Assembly: GCF_023343835.1 (NCBI RefSeq)
Contig: NC_064444.1
Span: forward strand, 18,141,219 to 18,205,218
Length of the DNA stretch: 64,000 nucleotides
Source: Lagopus muta
Taxonomy: Eukaryota; Chordata; Aves; Galliformes; Phasianidae
Direction: 5' to 3'
Part shown: positions 12,601-24,600 of the stretch, one piece after another
How positions within the stretch are numbered: the first letter of the stretch is position 1
Layout of the letters: each line of letters begins with the position of its first letter
The notes under the pieces: generated by a model
Database searches by the model: none
Seen by the model: the letters and a program-made list of their open reading frames with translations, nothing else
Told to the model about the DNA's origin: nothing
Translations under genes and position numbers: made by a program

Positions 12601-15600
12601 GTGTGGAGGAGGACATAATTGAAGGTAAGAGAATTCAAGCGGACATCTCTGGCAGGGCCACAGGAAGTCTGTGTGCATGTGATACAGCGTGGAGATGAAG
12701 GCCGTGTTCAAGCATGTGTTCTCTATATGAGCAATCCTGTGCTGTCACCACCAGACCTGATGGAAGGAGTCAGGCGGGGTGGATGCACCTCACTGCACAC
12801 TGACATCTCTTGCTGTCCTCCTTAACAGCTGGCAGAGTGGATCACATCCAGTTTGGGGACTGTCACATTGGGAAGCCCTACCAGGTGACCTTCACGATCA
12901 CCAACCGCAGCCGGGCGGAGGCGATGCGGTTCGAGTGGCTGGCAGGCCCCCCCTTCCACTTCTCACCCCAGGTGAGTGCTGGCAGCTTTGCCTTTCCCAC
13001 TGCCCAGACAGATTTCTGGGAGCTACCAGTGACTTTCCAACTCCTGGTGCTGCTTTTCAATGCTGGGAGATGCAAACCAGAGCTTAGCTGGGGCTTCTTG
13101 CTGTAGGAGACGGTATCTTTGCGTCACAGCCCCTTTGCTGATGGTCCTTCTTTGCCAGTGATTCTTGGCTCCCATTCTCCCTAGGTGGGACACCTCCATG
13201 CTGGCTGTGCTAAGGACATCACAGTGACCTTGAAGTCGGATGTTGCAGTCACCTGCCAAGCACAGCTTGTAAAGTGTAAGGTGGCCAGGATCTCCTTCCA
13301 GCTGCCAGCAGAGCAGGTCTCCGACTGGGACGACCGCCTGCACACTGTCAGATGGGTGGATGCCACCAGGGGGGAGGCAGCTATGTGGCCGGTCAAGAGG
13401 AAGGTAAGAAGTACAGCAGCAAAAGCCAACCCATAAAAACAGATGCCTACGGCAGCAAAGCCACCATCTGCTGGCTCAGCAGCTCCTGCTTCCTCCTGAA
13501 GCATGAGCAGTGTATGGTGGTCTTACAGGGGTCGAGAGAACTAGCATCTTCAGAAGCTCTTGGTCAAGCACCAAGTAATATTAGAGCTTTTCAATTTGCT
13601 AATTTTACAGTAACTGTAAAATTACTGAAGGAAAATCAAGCCCGAAAAGAATGACGCATAGTCAGTAATTCACTATTCCACACCTTTGAGAATGGAAGAA
13701 TGAAGCTAACCAGGCAGCTTCCAGCCCTCTGAGGAGCTCCTCAGAGAAACAAGCTTGTCATCTCTTCCTTGTGGTTTCTAGAATCATTTGGGGTTTCTGG
13801 GGAACCCCTGCCCCAAGCTGAGGCCATGCTATCAATTAGCTTTCAAACCTGATGACAGCATGCTGGTGAGCATGGCTTGGCAACCTTGCCCATGGCAAGG
13901 AGTTGGAAGTAGATGATCTTTGAAGTCCCCAACCCCAGCTGTTCTATGATTCTGTACACTCTTACCTGAGTGATGGTTCTTCCCCGGTTTCTGAACTATT
14001 ATAAGACCTCTAAGTTGTGTTTTTTTTCTCCGTCAGAGCTCAGCAGCCAGAGATTTCCCTAATGATCTCATTCCCTTCCCAAGATGTCTGTGTGGCTGTT
14101 GTCCCACACGTGACATTCGGAAGGCACTTTCAAGGAGAGATGGCACTTAGATTTACTCACTCTTTGAGTTCTCTGCCCACGGGGCTCCAACAGAGAAGCT
14201 TAATCCTAATATGGAGACCTGTCATATTTATTGGGGGCCAGGACAAATGTCAGACGTTCTACAGGATTTAAACGTGGGGGCTGATAACTGGTCATAGACC
14301 ACATGGGCATATCCACAGCCGTGCTGGTGACCGCTTTGAGCAGCACTATTTATCTAATAAATGGGAATGGTCCTTCCTAGCTCCTGTATGGAGCTGAGCT
14401 TTGCTTTGGAGTCTCGGAAGCTCTCTGCTCAGTGATTCTTCCTTGTCCTCTTTGGAGGTGATCGAGACAGACCCAGAACCAGCTCACACCATCCTGGAGA
14501 AGAGCAGCCGTGAAGTAGAACTTCGCCTGAGTGCTGTCATTGATTATGCTGACTTCCAAGTGGATGTGGACTCAATTCAGTTCAAGGAGACCTTGCTGTT
14601 CCAGACGAGGAGATTCCCGTGAGTGGTGGAGGTGGAGCAGGGGCTGCTCCAAAGGCAGCTGCCCATTTGAGATGCAAGGCTGGAATAAACCGCTTGGATT
14701 GAATCCCTCAGGCACCACATCTGCACCTTCCTCTTGAACTTCTAAGCTTGTAAATATTTCCTCAGTGACAGCCTTCATTGGTTGTTACCTTTTTTTTTCT
14801 TCTCCTTGTTTTTCAGTTTCCAGCTGTCCAATACAGGACATGTGTCCCTGGAATACACCTGGATGGCAGCCATGGGGGATGAGAGAGCGGCGAGCCCAGC
14901 TGGGGAGCTGCTCCCAGCCGGGCTGGAAGGTACGGCACCGGCTCTGCTGGCAGCTTGGGGTGCCTGGCATCCATTGAATGTGCTCACCTCCCTGTCTGTC
15001 TGTCCTGATGTTGGTTCCTTCCCAGCATGCTTGTGCTGAAGCTGATTTATTGGGCTGTGCCATCGGTTGTCTTGGGCACTGTTATGGAAGTCAGAGAATC
15101 GTAGTATCGTTACGGTTGGAAAAGACCACTGGGATTATCTAGTTCAACCATTGATGGTGTCCCTGAGGGAGATGAGGTTGTCCAACGTGACACAGTGCTC
15201 AGAAATGTTCCCAGCTGGTGCAGTGCACTGCTCTGCCGTAAGTTGGCACAGCTTTGACCTGGGCCAACACACTCAGTAGTTCCTGGAAATGCATAGGGGT
15301 GAACGCTGACCAGAAGCCATTCCACAGGAGAAGTTTTCCTTTAGCAACTCAGTTCTGGAGATGAAGAGAGTCTGATAGGATTTCCCTCATGAAAGCAAAT
15401 GTCCCACTAAGCTATTCCTTCCCACAGGACGTTCCCTCTCCTCCATGTCTGTTGCCTCTGTGAAGCTCCCATTCGGCCAGCTGGGCCATGGCCTGGAGCA
15501 CACCTCATCCACCCTGAGCTCACCCACCAGCCTTGGCCATGCCACCCCAGTGTTCTTTGTTGAGCCTCCCAGCGGCACCATCCCTGCTGGCCAGGAGCAG

Positions 15601-18600
15601 CTCTTCCAGATGAAGTTCTGCCCGGTGTACGTGGGGAAGTTTAAGAGCTGCATGGTCTGCAGGTAGGGAACAGCCAGGAATGGTAACTCTTTAACTCGTG
15701 CTGCTTTGCCTCCACTGGGGGGTGGAATGCAGACCTGGGGACAGCCAGCCTCAGAGGGGCAGCAGGAATAACCAGCATGCAGGAGTGAGCAAAGGTGATT
15801 ATCTGGCCTTGGTGGAAGCAGGAATGGAGACAGCGGAAGGAGATGTTTTATAAAATATTAAGCACTTCTTGTGTTGTAGCATCTGGAATGGGAGATCCAG
15901 AAAGGCTGCCTAGGGGCCAGCGAAAGCTAAATAGCCTTCTTTCTCAGACAAGCACAACCTTCCTGTCTACATAGAAACTTGTGTTCTTCTGTAGACACAC
16001 AGCTGTTCCCACTTCACCCATCTCAGCTTTGCACTTCTGCTGGAATTTCTTGCACTAAGAATACAACACAAGCAGCTGTCTGTCTGTCTGGGAACAACGT
16101 TCTTAATATCATTCTTTCTAGCATTCCTAACCTGAAGCCAAATCAGAAGGGCCCAGAGGTGGTTGTGGAGGGGAAAAGCCAGATGCCACACTGCCACTTT
16201 GAACTGAAGGATTCTGACTACATCACTGCAAAGAGACGCAAACCGGAGCTGCCAGAGCCCAGAGGGGCAGTGATAGACCTGAAGACCAGAGTAATTGAGT
16301 TTGCAGCAACTGGGGTTGGCAGCAGGAACAGCAGGTAGGTGTGGGCATGGCTTCTGTTAATGGCCTCTTGTCACCCTCCTTAAGCAGAGACATCTCCAGC
16401 CCTGTGGCACATCTGTACCATGTCTGTGTTGTGCTGACACGTGGCCACCAGTCTGCTGTGGGGCTGGAACAAGCTGCTGAAGAACAAGTGGCCAGTTTTT
16501 CCTTCTCTTTGCCCTTTACTTCAATGAACACAACTGATAGTGTGTGCTCAGCTCCTCAGCATGGGGTTGAGCTAAGAGAACCCCATCTAGCCTGTGCTAT
16601 GGGGCAGTGCAACATTGGTCCCTTCCAAGAGCATCTTTGAGACGTTCTTGCTCCTTTGACATACCAGCCAGACAGGATCATTGAAGGCTGCAGCCACAAC
16701 AGACAGTATCATCTTCCAAAGGAGTCTTGTTGGACCTGATTTCACCATTTTTAAGGTTCAAGAGTTTGGCTATATCCTTTCTATAATCTCTTTCTCGGTA
16801 ACTGGCATTATTTCCACCTAGGAGACAAACACTGCTTGCAGAAAGCAGATAAAATGTTCATGTTCCCAGCATTGTCCACCTGCACCCAACATCTGGATGA
16901 TGTCCAGACTGGCAGTGCTTGATGTCTGCTGCAGGATGGGATTATTAACGTCCTGCTGCCACCTTAGCAGTCTTTTTCACTTTGTGTGCCCAGGACCTTC
17001 AAGGTGATGAACCCAACCAGTTCTGCATACTCCTTCCAATGGACATGCCAGGACCCTGAAGCCCCACCAGGACAGAGAGCTTTCTTCTGCCTCACAGAGA
17101 GAGGGCAGATCCAGCCTGGGAAGAAAGCAGAGGTGGGTGCAGAAAAGGAAGAGGGTTGGCCCAGTAGATATATGCCAGTTTGACACCAGCTGTGTCTAAT
17201 CTGGGTGTCTGATCTCACTGTGAGCTTGCTTTAGGCAAAGTCATGAAGAAACTATTGACTGGAGTTGGCAGAAAACGTGTTCTTACACTGCCAACATCTG
17301 CCATGCCTTTGGGCTGTAGTAACTGTCACAGTGACCTGCCTCTGAGCTGGGAGCTTTCTGGGATTTCTCTATGGTACAGCCTGCACTTCCTTCCCTCACC
17401 CCTGCCAAGGGCAGCAACACTCCTTCATTTGCCTCTTTCTCCTCAGATCAAGTTTGAATTCATCCCCCGACATCTGGATATCACCGAGTCCTTCTGGGTC
17501 TTTACAATCCCTGAGAAGAGCATGTCAGTCCTGTTCCTGCTGGTGGGGCACAGCACTGAACCACTGGTGACTCTGGACAGGTCCCACCTGAACCTCCATT
17601 TGCTGTTAGTTGGTGAGCACATGGTTATGCCTTATACACTCAGACATGTGCTGATCCAGTTCTGTTGTTCGAGCCAAACTCCCAAAAGGAAGCTGGAAAT
17701 GGGAGCTGGCACTTGTGAGCAGGTCAGCCAGCTCCTGGACCTGATTGTAGGAGGAAGAGGGAGGGGAAGGGAAGAAGACATGGGTGTTGGGGGCACAGTG
17801 TGTGGCTGAGGCTTCCAGGAGAGGATTTGGGAAGTGATGCCAGGAAGACCAGGGGGTGAGAAGCTGGTTTCCATGCTCTCATCCTGAGCATGCCATGCTG
17901 CAAACTTCCACCGGGCTCAGCACGTGGGCAGGAGCACACTGTGCCATGGTGGCCATGCTGCCAGAGGGTTTTCAGAGACTGATCTGTTCCTTTTGCAGGG
18001 CACAAAGTACACCAGACTGTCTATATGATCAACAGTGACAAGGAGGCTTTCGCCTTTGCTTTCAGAGAAAGCTCGCTCTTCTCAGAGGGATGCGGCACCT
18101 CGCTGAAAGTAGAGCCCATGGAAGGCTCCATTGCTCCCCTTTCAAGGTAATGAAGCAGTGTGATGGGCTACCAGGCCAGATTCCCTCTCCCACCAGCCAA
18201 ATGTTGCATGGTCACTTTGCTTTGGAGGCTTTCTCCCCTCTGCAGTCACCAGGTGACACTCAGCAATGGCACATATCCACCTTGGTTCATTCCCTCCCCA
18301 AAGGAGCACCAAGAACCTGCAGGTTTTGTCCAGTGGCTGTTTGGGTTACCCTGGTCTTATGGGCCCCCTTCCCTGAGAAGCTCAGACTTGGATCTTCCGG
18401 TTTTGATGACAAAATCATGTTTTGAGGCTTTAACCATCTGATCTCCCAAGCCAGCAGCTGTCCAGCCAATACCACAGATCCACCAGGGCTGTGCCTGCTC
18501 ACAGCCTGCTCGGGTGCTGCATTAGCTCCAGGCAGCTTTGCCTTGTTTTAAAAGATGCTGAGCTTTGCAACAGAGCACCATGCACAGCTGCTGGCTTCTT

Positions 18601-21600
18601 CCAAACCTAGGGCCTTGCTACAGCCACTGCACACTGCTCTCCCAAGGACCAATGCAGTACAGGGCCAAGAAAGCCATCAGAGAGTGAATGGAGCCAAAAA
18701 TGGGTTTTCTCTCCCCAGATATCCCATTAAAATTGCCTTCACACCGACGCTGGAAGGAGAGGTGGTCTTCAACCTCAAATGCGATGTCAAGAGGAAGACA
18801 GAGCCCCTCTCCCTGAATATCAAGGCCACTGGCTACAGCATAAGTGTGTCTGTCAGGTGTGAGAACAGCGATGGCAGTGTGACTGAGCTCAGTGCACAGG
18901 AGGTCAACGTCATTGACTTCAAGGAGGTGAGCAGCTCCCCTTGCTCCGCACGGTCCTGCAAGATGGAACCTCAACCAGGAGCTTTGCAGAAGTGTTTGAG
19001 CAGGAGGGAAGACATTTCGTAAAGTCACTGAGGTTGGAGAAGACTGCTAAGATCATTGAGTCCAACCATCAGCCCACCCCCACCGTGCCACTGCCCGTGT
19101 CCCTCAGTGCCACATCCCCGTGGTTTTTGTGCACCTCCAGGGATTGTGACTCCCCCACCTCCCTGGGCAGCTGTGCCACTGCATCGCTGCTCTTCTGGAG
19201 CAGAAATTGTTCCTAATATCCAACCCAAACTTCCCCTGGCACAACGTGAGGCCATTACTGCTCATCTTTTACACGCACAAGCTGTTCTCTACAGAGAGGG
19301 AGACTGATCTTTCATGTTGCTCATCCATCAAATGGGAAGGACCTAGGAGCATGTGAGGAAGGAGCCCTTGCTGTGTCTGTTGGCATTTTGCAGGTGCCAC
19401 AACCCCACATCCTTGCCACTTTCTCCCCCCAGGTGCAGCTGAACGAGAGCACCCAGCGCACCTTCAGCATCTACAACAACGGCAAGTTCAGCTTCACCTT
19501 CTCGTGGGAGCTGAGTGGCCCCACAGCCCGGGTGCAGCTCCTGTCTCTCAGCCCTCGGACAGGCAGCGTGCAGGCTGAGGGCAAGGTGGACACCCAGCTG
19601 GTTTTTCACCCTCAGAAAATGTGCTCATTAAAGGACGTAGAGCTGACACTGCAGGTGAGGCAGCTGTGTGTAACGGGGAAGCTTTGCCTTTCCTACGTGT
19701 CAGCTTGGCAGCAGGAGCCCAGAGCTGGGGGTGAGCTCCAGCTTTGAAGATCCGGGACAGAGAGGTTACTGCTGCCAAACTGCAGAGCCTGACAGCTTCT
19801 GAACCCGTTATCTTACTGAGTGCTCACCCGTGGCTGTGACTCTCCAGAAACCATCCCCTCCTCTTTCTGCCGTCCTTTGCATCAGGCTTTCCGTATTGTC
19901 ACTGCAGCCAGCTGTCCCCACGCTCCTCCTCACCCATCTCTTGTGTTTGTGGCTGCAGTTCCCATCTCTTGAGCTGGCTTATGCTGTGTTTCTCCCCACC
20001 AGATCAACAAAGGTCCTATGTTTACCTGCATGTTCCTGGCCACTGTGGTAGTGCCCACTGTCCACTTCTCAACCACAAGACTCAACTTCGGAGCCTGTTT
20101 CATCTACCAGGCTGGGATGCCACCTGCCCAGCAGACTCTTGCCATTACAAACAAAGCAGACAAAGATGTCAGGTAGGACTTCACATGCTCATTCACGCCT
20201 CACCTATCCTGTGCCAGACCCAGCAGTCTCCTTCGTGCCCACGTTGTGCTGGCCATGGGGTTTCACAAAGCATTTCCCCTGGCTGATGGGAGTCTTTGCC
20301 TGTGTACAATTCTCCTTGGGGTGCCAATCACACATGAAACCACTTCAGGCCATTTCCCTCTACTAAGCACACTATGACCTGCTGCCAAGTTAAGCACACC
20401 CCTGGATGTAGCCATTGTACCCTAAAATAACACTGCAGCCCTGATGTTGTCTCCTGAGCACCACACACAACACCTCTGCTTCTCTTTGCTGTGCTTTCTG
20501 CCAGTTTGAGCTGCTTGTTCACCAACACCATGTACCTGGAGGTGGATTTCCCAGGGTACATCCTGCACCCAGGAGGGACGGTGGAGGTGCCCATCACTTT
20601 CTATCCCAGAGAAGTTGCATCTTACTGTGAGGTCATTCCTTTTGAAATCAATGGTCTTTGTCAACAGACTGTTGAGGTCCAAGGAAAGGGTGCAGAAATG
20701 AAGGTGAGACGAAATACAAACCCTAGAACTCCAGCCAGCCAGCATGGCTTTCCTCATCTCTCCTCCCCAGCCTGCCATGATTTGGTTTTCCTCCTTTCCT
20801 TTTGTTTCATGCTGATCCCTCCTGTCTCAGGTGGACATTGTTGAACCTCAAGGGAAGGTGGTGAAGCTGGGAGCCCTCTCTGTGGGGCAGACGGTGAAGA
20901 AGATTGTCACCATAGCAAACAATAGTGTTGCCCCTCTCACTTTTAAGCTCTGTGTCATGCCCACTGTGCCAGAACTGCAAGAAGATGGGGTAAGGCCACT
21001 TCCTTCACTAGAGAACCCTGAGGGGAACCTACAGGAGTACCTGCAGCTACCCATGAGCTGCTTGGGATGGGAGCTAGCATTAATTACAAATGTGTGCTGG
21101 CCTCTCATTTCTTTGCACAGGTTCTCTGCTTGCACCCCAACAGAGAATTAAGTTTGAAGCCCAAAGGAGACACCTGTAAAGTGGAGGTGATCTTCTCCCC
21201 AAAGCGCCGCATTCAGCCGTTCACTGAAGAAGTGATGCTGGAGAGCAGCGGGCTGCTGCGCTCCCTGTTCATGCTGCAGGGCTCCTGCCAGGGGATCTGT
21301 GTCAGCTTGGACCAGGAGCACCTCAGCTTTGGAGCAGTGGTGCAGCAGAGCTGCACATCCCAGCGCGTCACCATGCGGAACACGGGCGACATTGGAGTCA
21401 AGTAATGTAAAACCATGACTTGTCTGAGTGCTGAGAGCTGGGCTGTGGGGGTTGGATGGTGCTGTAGCTTGCCTGGGTAGTTCCCTTCTGCTTTGTTGGA
21501 GAGCTGTGCAGTCAGGCCCTGGCAGTTATCGGGGATACACTCAAAAGCACTAGGGTGCAGGCTGAGTCCTGCCCAGCTTGAAACCTCATCACACCTGAGA

Positions 21601-24600
21601 TCCTGTGGAGAAGAGCACAGTAGGTGTGGAAAGAGCATACTGCGCTCACAGCCTCCCCATTGCTAATCCTTTCTGTACTTCTGCTTTCCTTTGCAAGGTT
21701 TAAGTGGGATGTCAAGAGCTTCGAGCCAGATTTCTCCATCAGCCCCGCAAAGGGTTACATCTCCCCAGGAATGGATGTCCCCTTCGTGGTGAGCTTCCAC
21801 CCGTCAAAGCTGAGCCCCTCTATCCAGTCTGAGGGGCTGCAGTGCTTCATCCAGGGCAGTGAGCCACTCTGCCTTACTCTGGCAGGGTGCTGCATGGAGA
21901 CCCCCATCATCAAAGAGGTAACAGCAGCAGTGCTGGGTTTGGGTCCCTCTTATCCCACCACACCTCTTGCAGGGTACAGCCTGGGGGCCCCTTACCTGCT
22001 CCTCGTTTTCCTTCTCCTTCACCCAGCGTGAGAAAACTCATTCCTCTTCTTTCTCTACGAACAACCAACAAGATTGACTCCAAAAGCTATGGCACAAATG
22101 GACATTCGGCAGATGACTTTTCCTAAAATGCTTCTTACTGTGCTTCTTACTTAGAGATGGTCTAAGAACCTCTTTCAGACTTCTGCCTCTTCCTTTGATC
22201 TCTCTGCAAGTGGGTGAGCAGGTGCCAGCCCTGTGTGAAGAAATCCTCTGTCCAACCAAGCATGATCTGTGCTTCTCCATTGCAGACATTGATTTTTTCA
22301 TGCAATGTGCGTGAGAAGCACAGCCAGACCATCCTCCTGTCAAACACAAGCGATGAGCCCTGGGCCGTGAAGCCTGTCATTGAGGGTGACCACTGGAAAG
22401 GGCCTGAATGCATCCACCTTGAGGGCAATCAAAAAGACAAGCCATACAAGATCACCTACAAGCCCCTAACCATGAGCTCTAAGAAAGAGAAGCATCAGGT
22501 ATGTGAGCTCAGCCAGTACGCTGACCCTCCTGGCACAACCCTCATGGCCAACCCTGCTTTGGGCAGGATGTTAGACAAGATGGTCTCCTCTAAACATGAA
22601 TTATCCTAAATCCTATGTTGGGCACCTGCCCATTGCCCTGCTCCATCTGGCCTTACGGCAAGCCAGAACTGAAGCCCAGAGCAAAAAGGGAGGCCAGAGA
22701 TCTCCCGGGTCAGTTTCCGGGGCACTGAGCACATCTATACCCTGTTGGGATTGCACGTGATTGGTATCTCCTTAACGTATGATATTCATATTTAAAGCCT
22801 TACATTAAGAGTCCTCAAGTTTTCAGTTCTTCTGGAAGCAGAGGAGATGCCACAGAAGGCGTTTGGTGTTGGCTCCTGAGATGAATACTGTGCACAAAAG
22901 AGCCAGTAACTGCTCTGGGCTGAGAGCAGGAGAGCTCACAAGCCCCATTCCTTGTCTCTAGGGCTCCATCTTCTTCCCATTGCCAGATGGGACAGGCTTG
23001 TACTACCTCCTGCAAGGATTTGCTGAGGGCCCAAAGTGCTCAGGGACCATTGTTCGGGAGGTGCCATGCAGGACTCCCTACACTGAGCTCCTCCCCGTCT
23101 CCAACTGGCTGAACAAACCGCAGAGGTGAGTTGGGCCCAGGAGGTCTCTTCCCATCAGCAAATCCTGCAGCGGTGCAAGGAAGGGCTTTTTGCTCAATGG
23201 GAGTCCTTCCAGCAAGCTTTGCACTCTTCTTGGCCGCTTTCTGGCCACGGATGCCTGTGGTCACACTGCTCACATTCAGACCCACCCTGGAGCACTTTTC
23301 TCTAGGCCAAATGAGTACTGGCTCCCTCTGCCCGAGGCAGGGAGGAGGAGCAGGGGCTGTGGTGTACCCCCAGGTGATGGGTATCCTATGGCTTCCTTCC
23401 TACCCTCACTGCCTCCTCCTCACCCGCAGGTTCCTTGTGGTAACAGAAATACTTAAAGCAGAGGACGTGGAGCATAGTTCTGTGCTGCATGGGCTGGAAT
23501 ACATCGATGTGCCTGGCTCCGGCAAGAAGGACTACAAGTTCACATTCCTCTCCTACAAGGAAGGAGTCTTTAGCACAATGGTAAATGTAGACACCAGGCT
23601 GCAGGGTCCTTCCAGAGCTGTTTTGCTGGCTGAGAAGCCACATGCTTCTTTTCATACCTCCACGTGCCCAGCCTGTAGGTCCCAGGCAGACACCAGGCAC
23701 CTCCACATGCACTCCTTGTGCTGTCAGTCTTGGCAGCCCTTGAGGGCTGCAAAGCACAAGCTGGTCAGGACATAGGTGAGGTGGAAGCATTTTGGAGATT
23801 ACGAATGGGAATACTTTGCCCCAGTCTTGCACTCTTCCCATGCAGTTGCTCATGGGCATCTGTGCAGTGTGCGTGCTGATCTGGAGAGGTCTTTGGGCTG
23901 GCCTAACACCCCTGGTGGATTTCTGTGTGCAAGATGACCAGAGCTTCCTTTTTTTTTTTATTTCCCCTGATTCAGGTGACCTTCCTCAATGAGGTGACCA
24001 AGGAATACTTGTTTTACATGATCACTTTCAAGGCCACTGCTGCAGGACCCATTGGCACAGTCGAAGTGAGAGCGGCTGTCCGGCAGAACGTGTCTTCCAC
24101 CATCAAGGTGGACAACCCTCTTGCTGCCCCAGTGGTGTTTGACATAGATTGCAAAGTGCCTGACATCACCGTTCCCCCACATTTCACTGTTCCTGCTCAT
24201 TCAGAGGTAGGTGCAGAGCTCACCCACTGCACTCCTTTCAGCCTCTCTGGGAGCAGGTGCTCTTTGAAGGCGATGGCCCTATGCTGGCCAATATGGGGCT
24301 GCTCTCCAAGGTTAACAACGCCAACTTCTCCCACTTGCTAATAACTCAAAGGGGAAGGAGTGAATGACAATATCTCCAGTGGGAATTGCCCTGTCCTGAT
24401 GTTTTGTCACATTGCCTCCTGAGATATGCAAACCCCGAGTCCCACAGGCCATCCTGCAAGCGTGACTGCCTTGCATCTTCTTTCCGTGATTGCTCTTCCT
24501 TGGGCCAGGTCCCTGTACTGGGTCAGTTGGGTCTCCCATCTCCTCACTAGCAGTGTGCTCAGCTGCGTCAGGCTGCCCAGCTTTGCTGAGAACTGCTGGA

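Larger units (their letters stand above)
13404..14457. other. HYDIN intron between window exons 24 and 25
   Basis: 1,054 bp holding a 25-bp palindrome (13600-13624) and a degraded CR1 end (13868-13957). The rest is unassigned. Confidence 0.7.
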
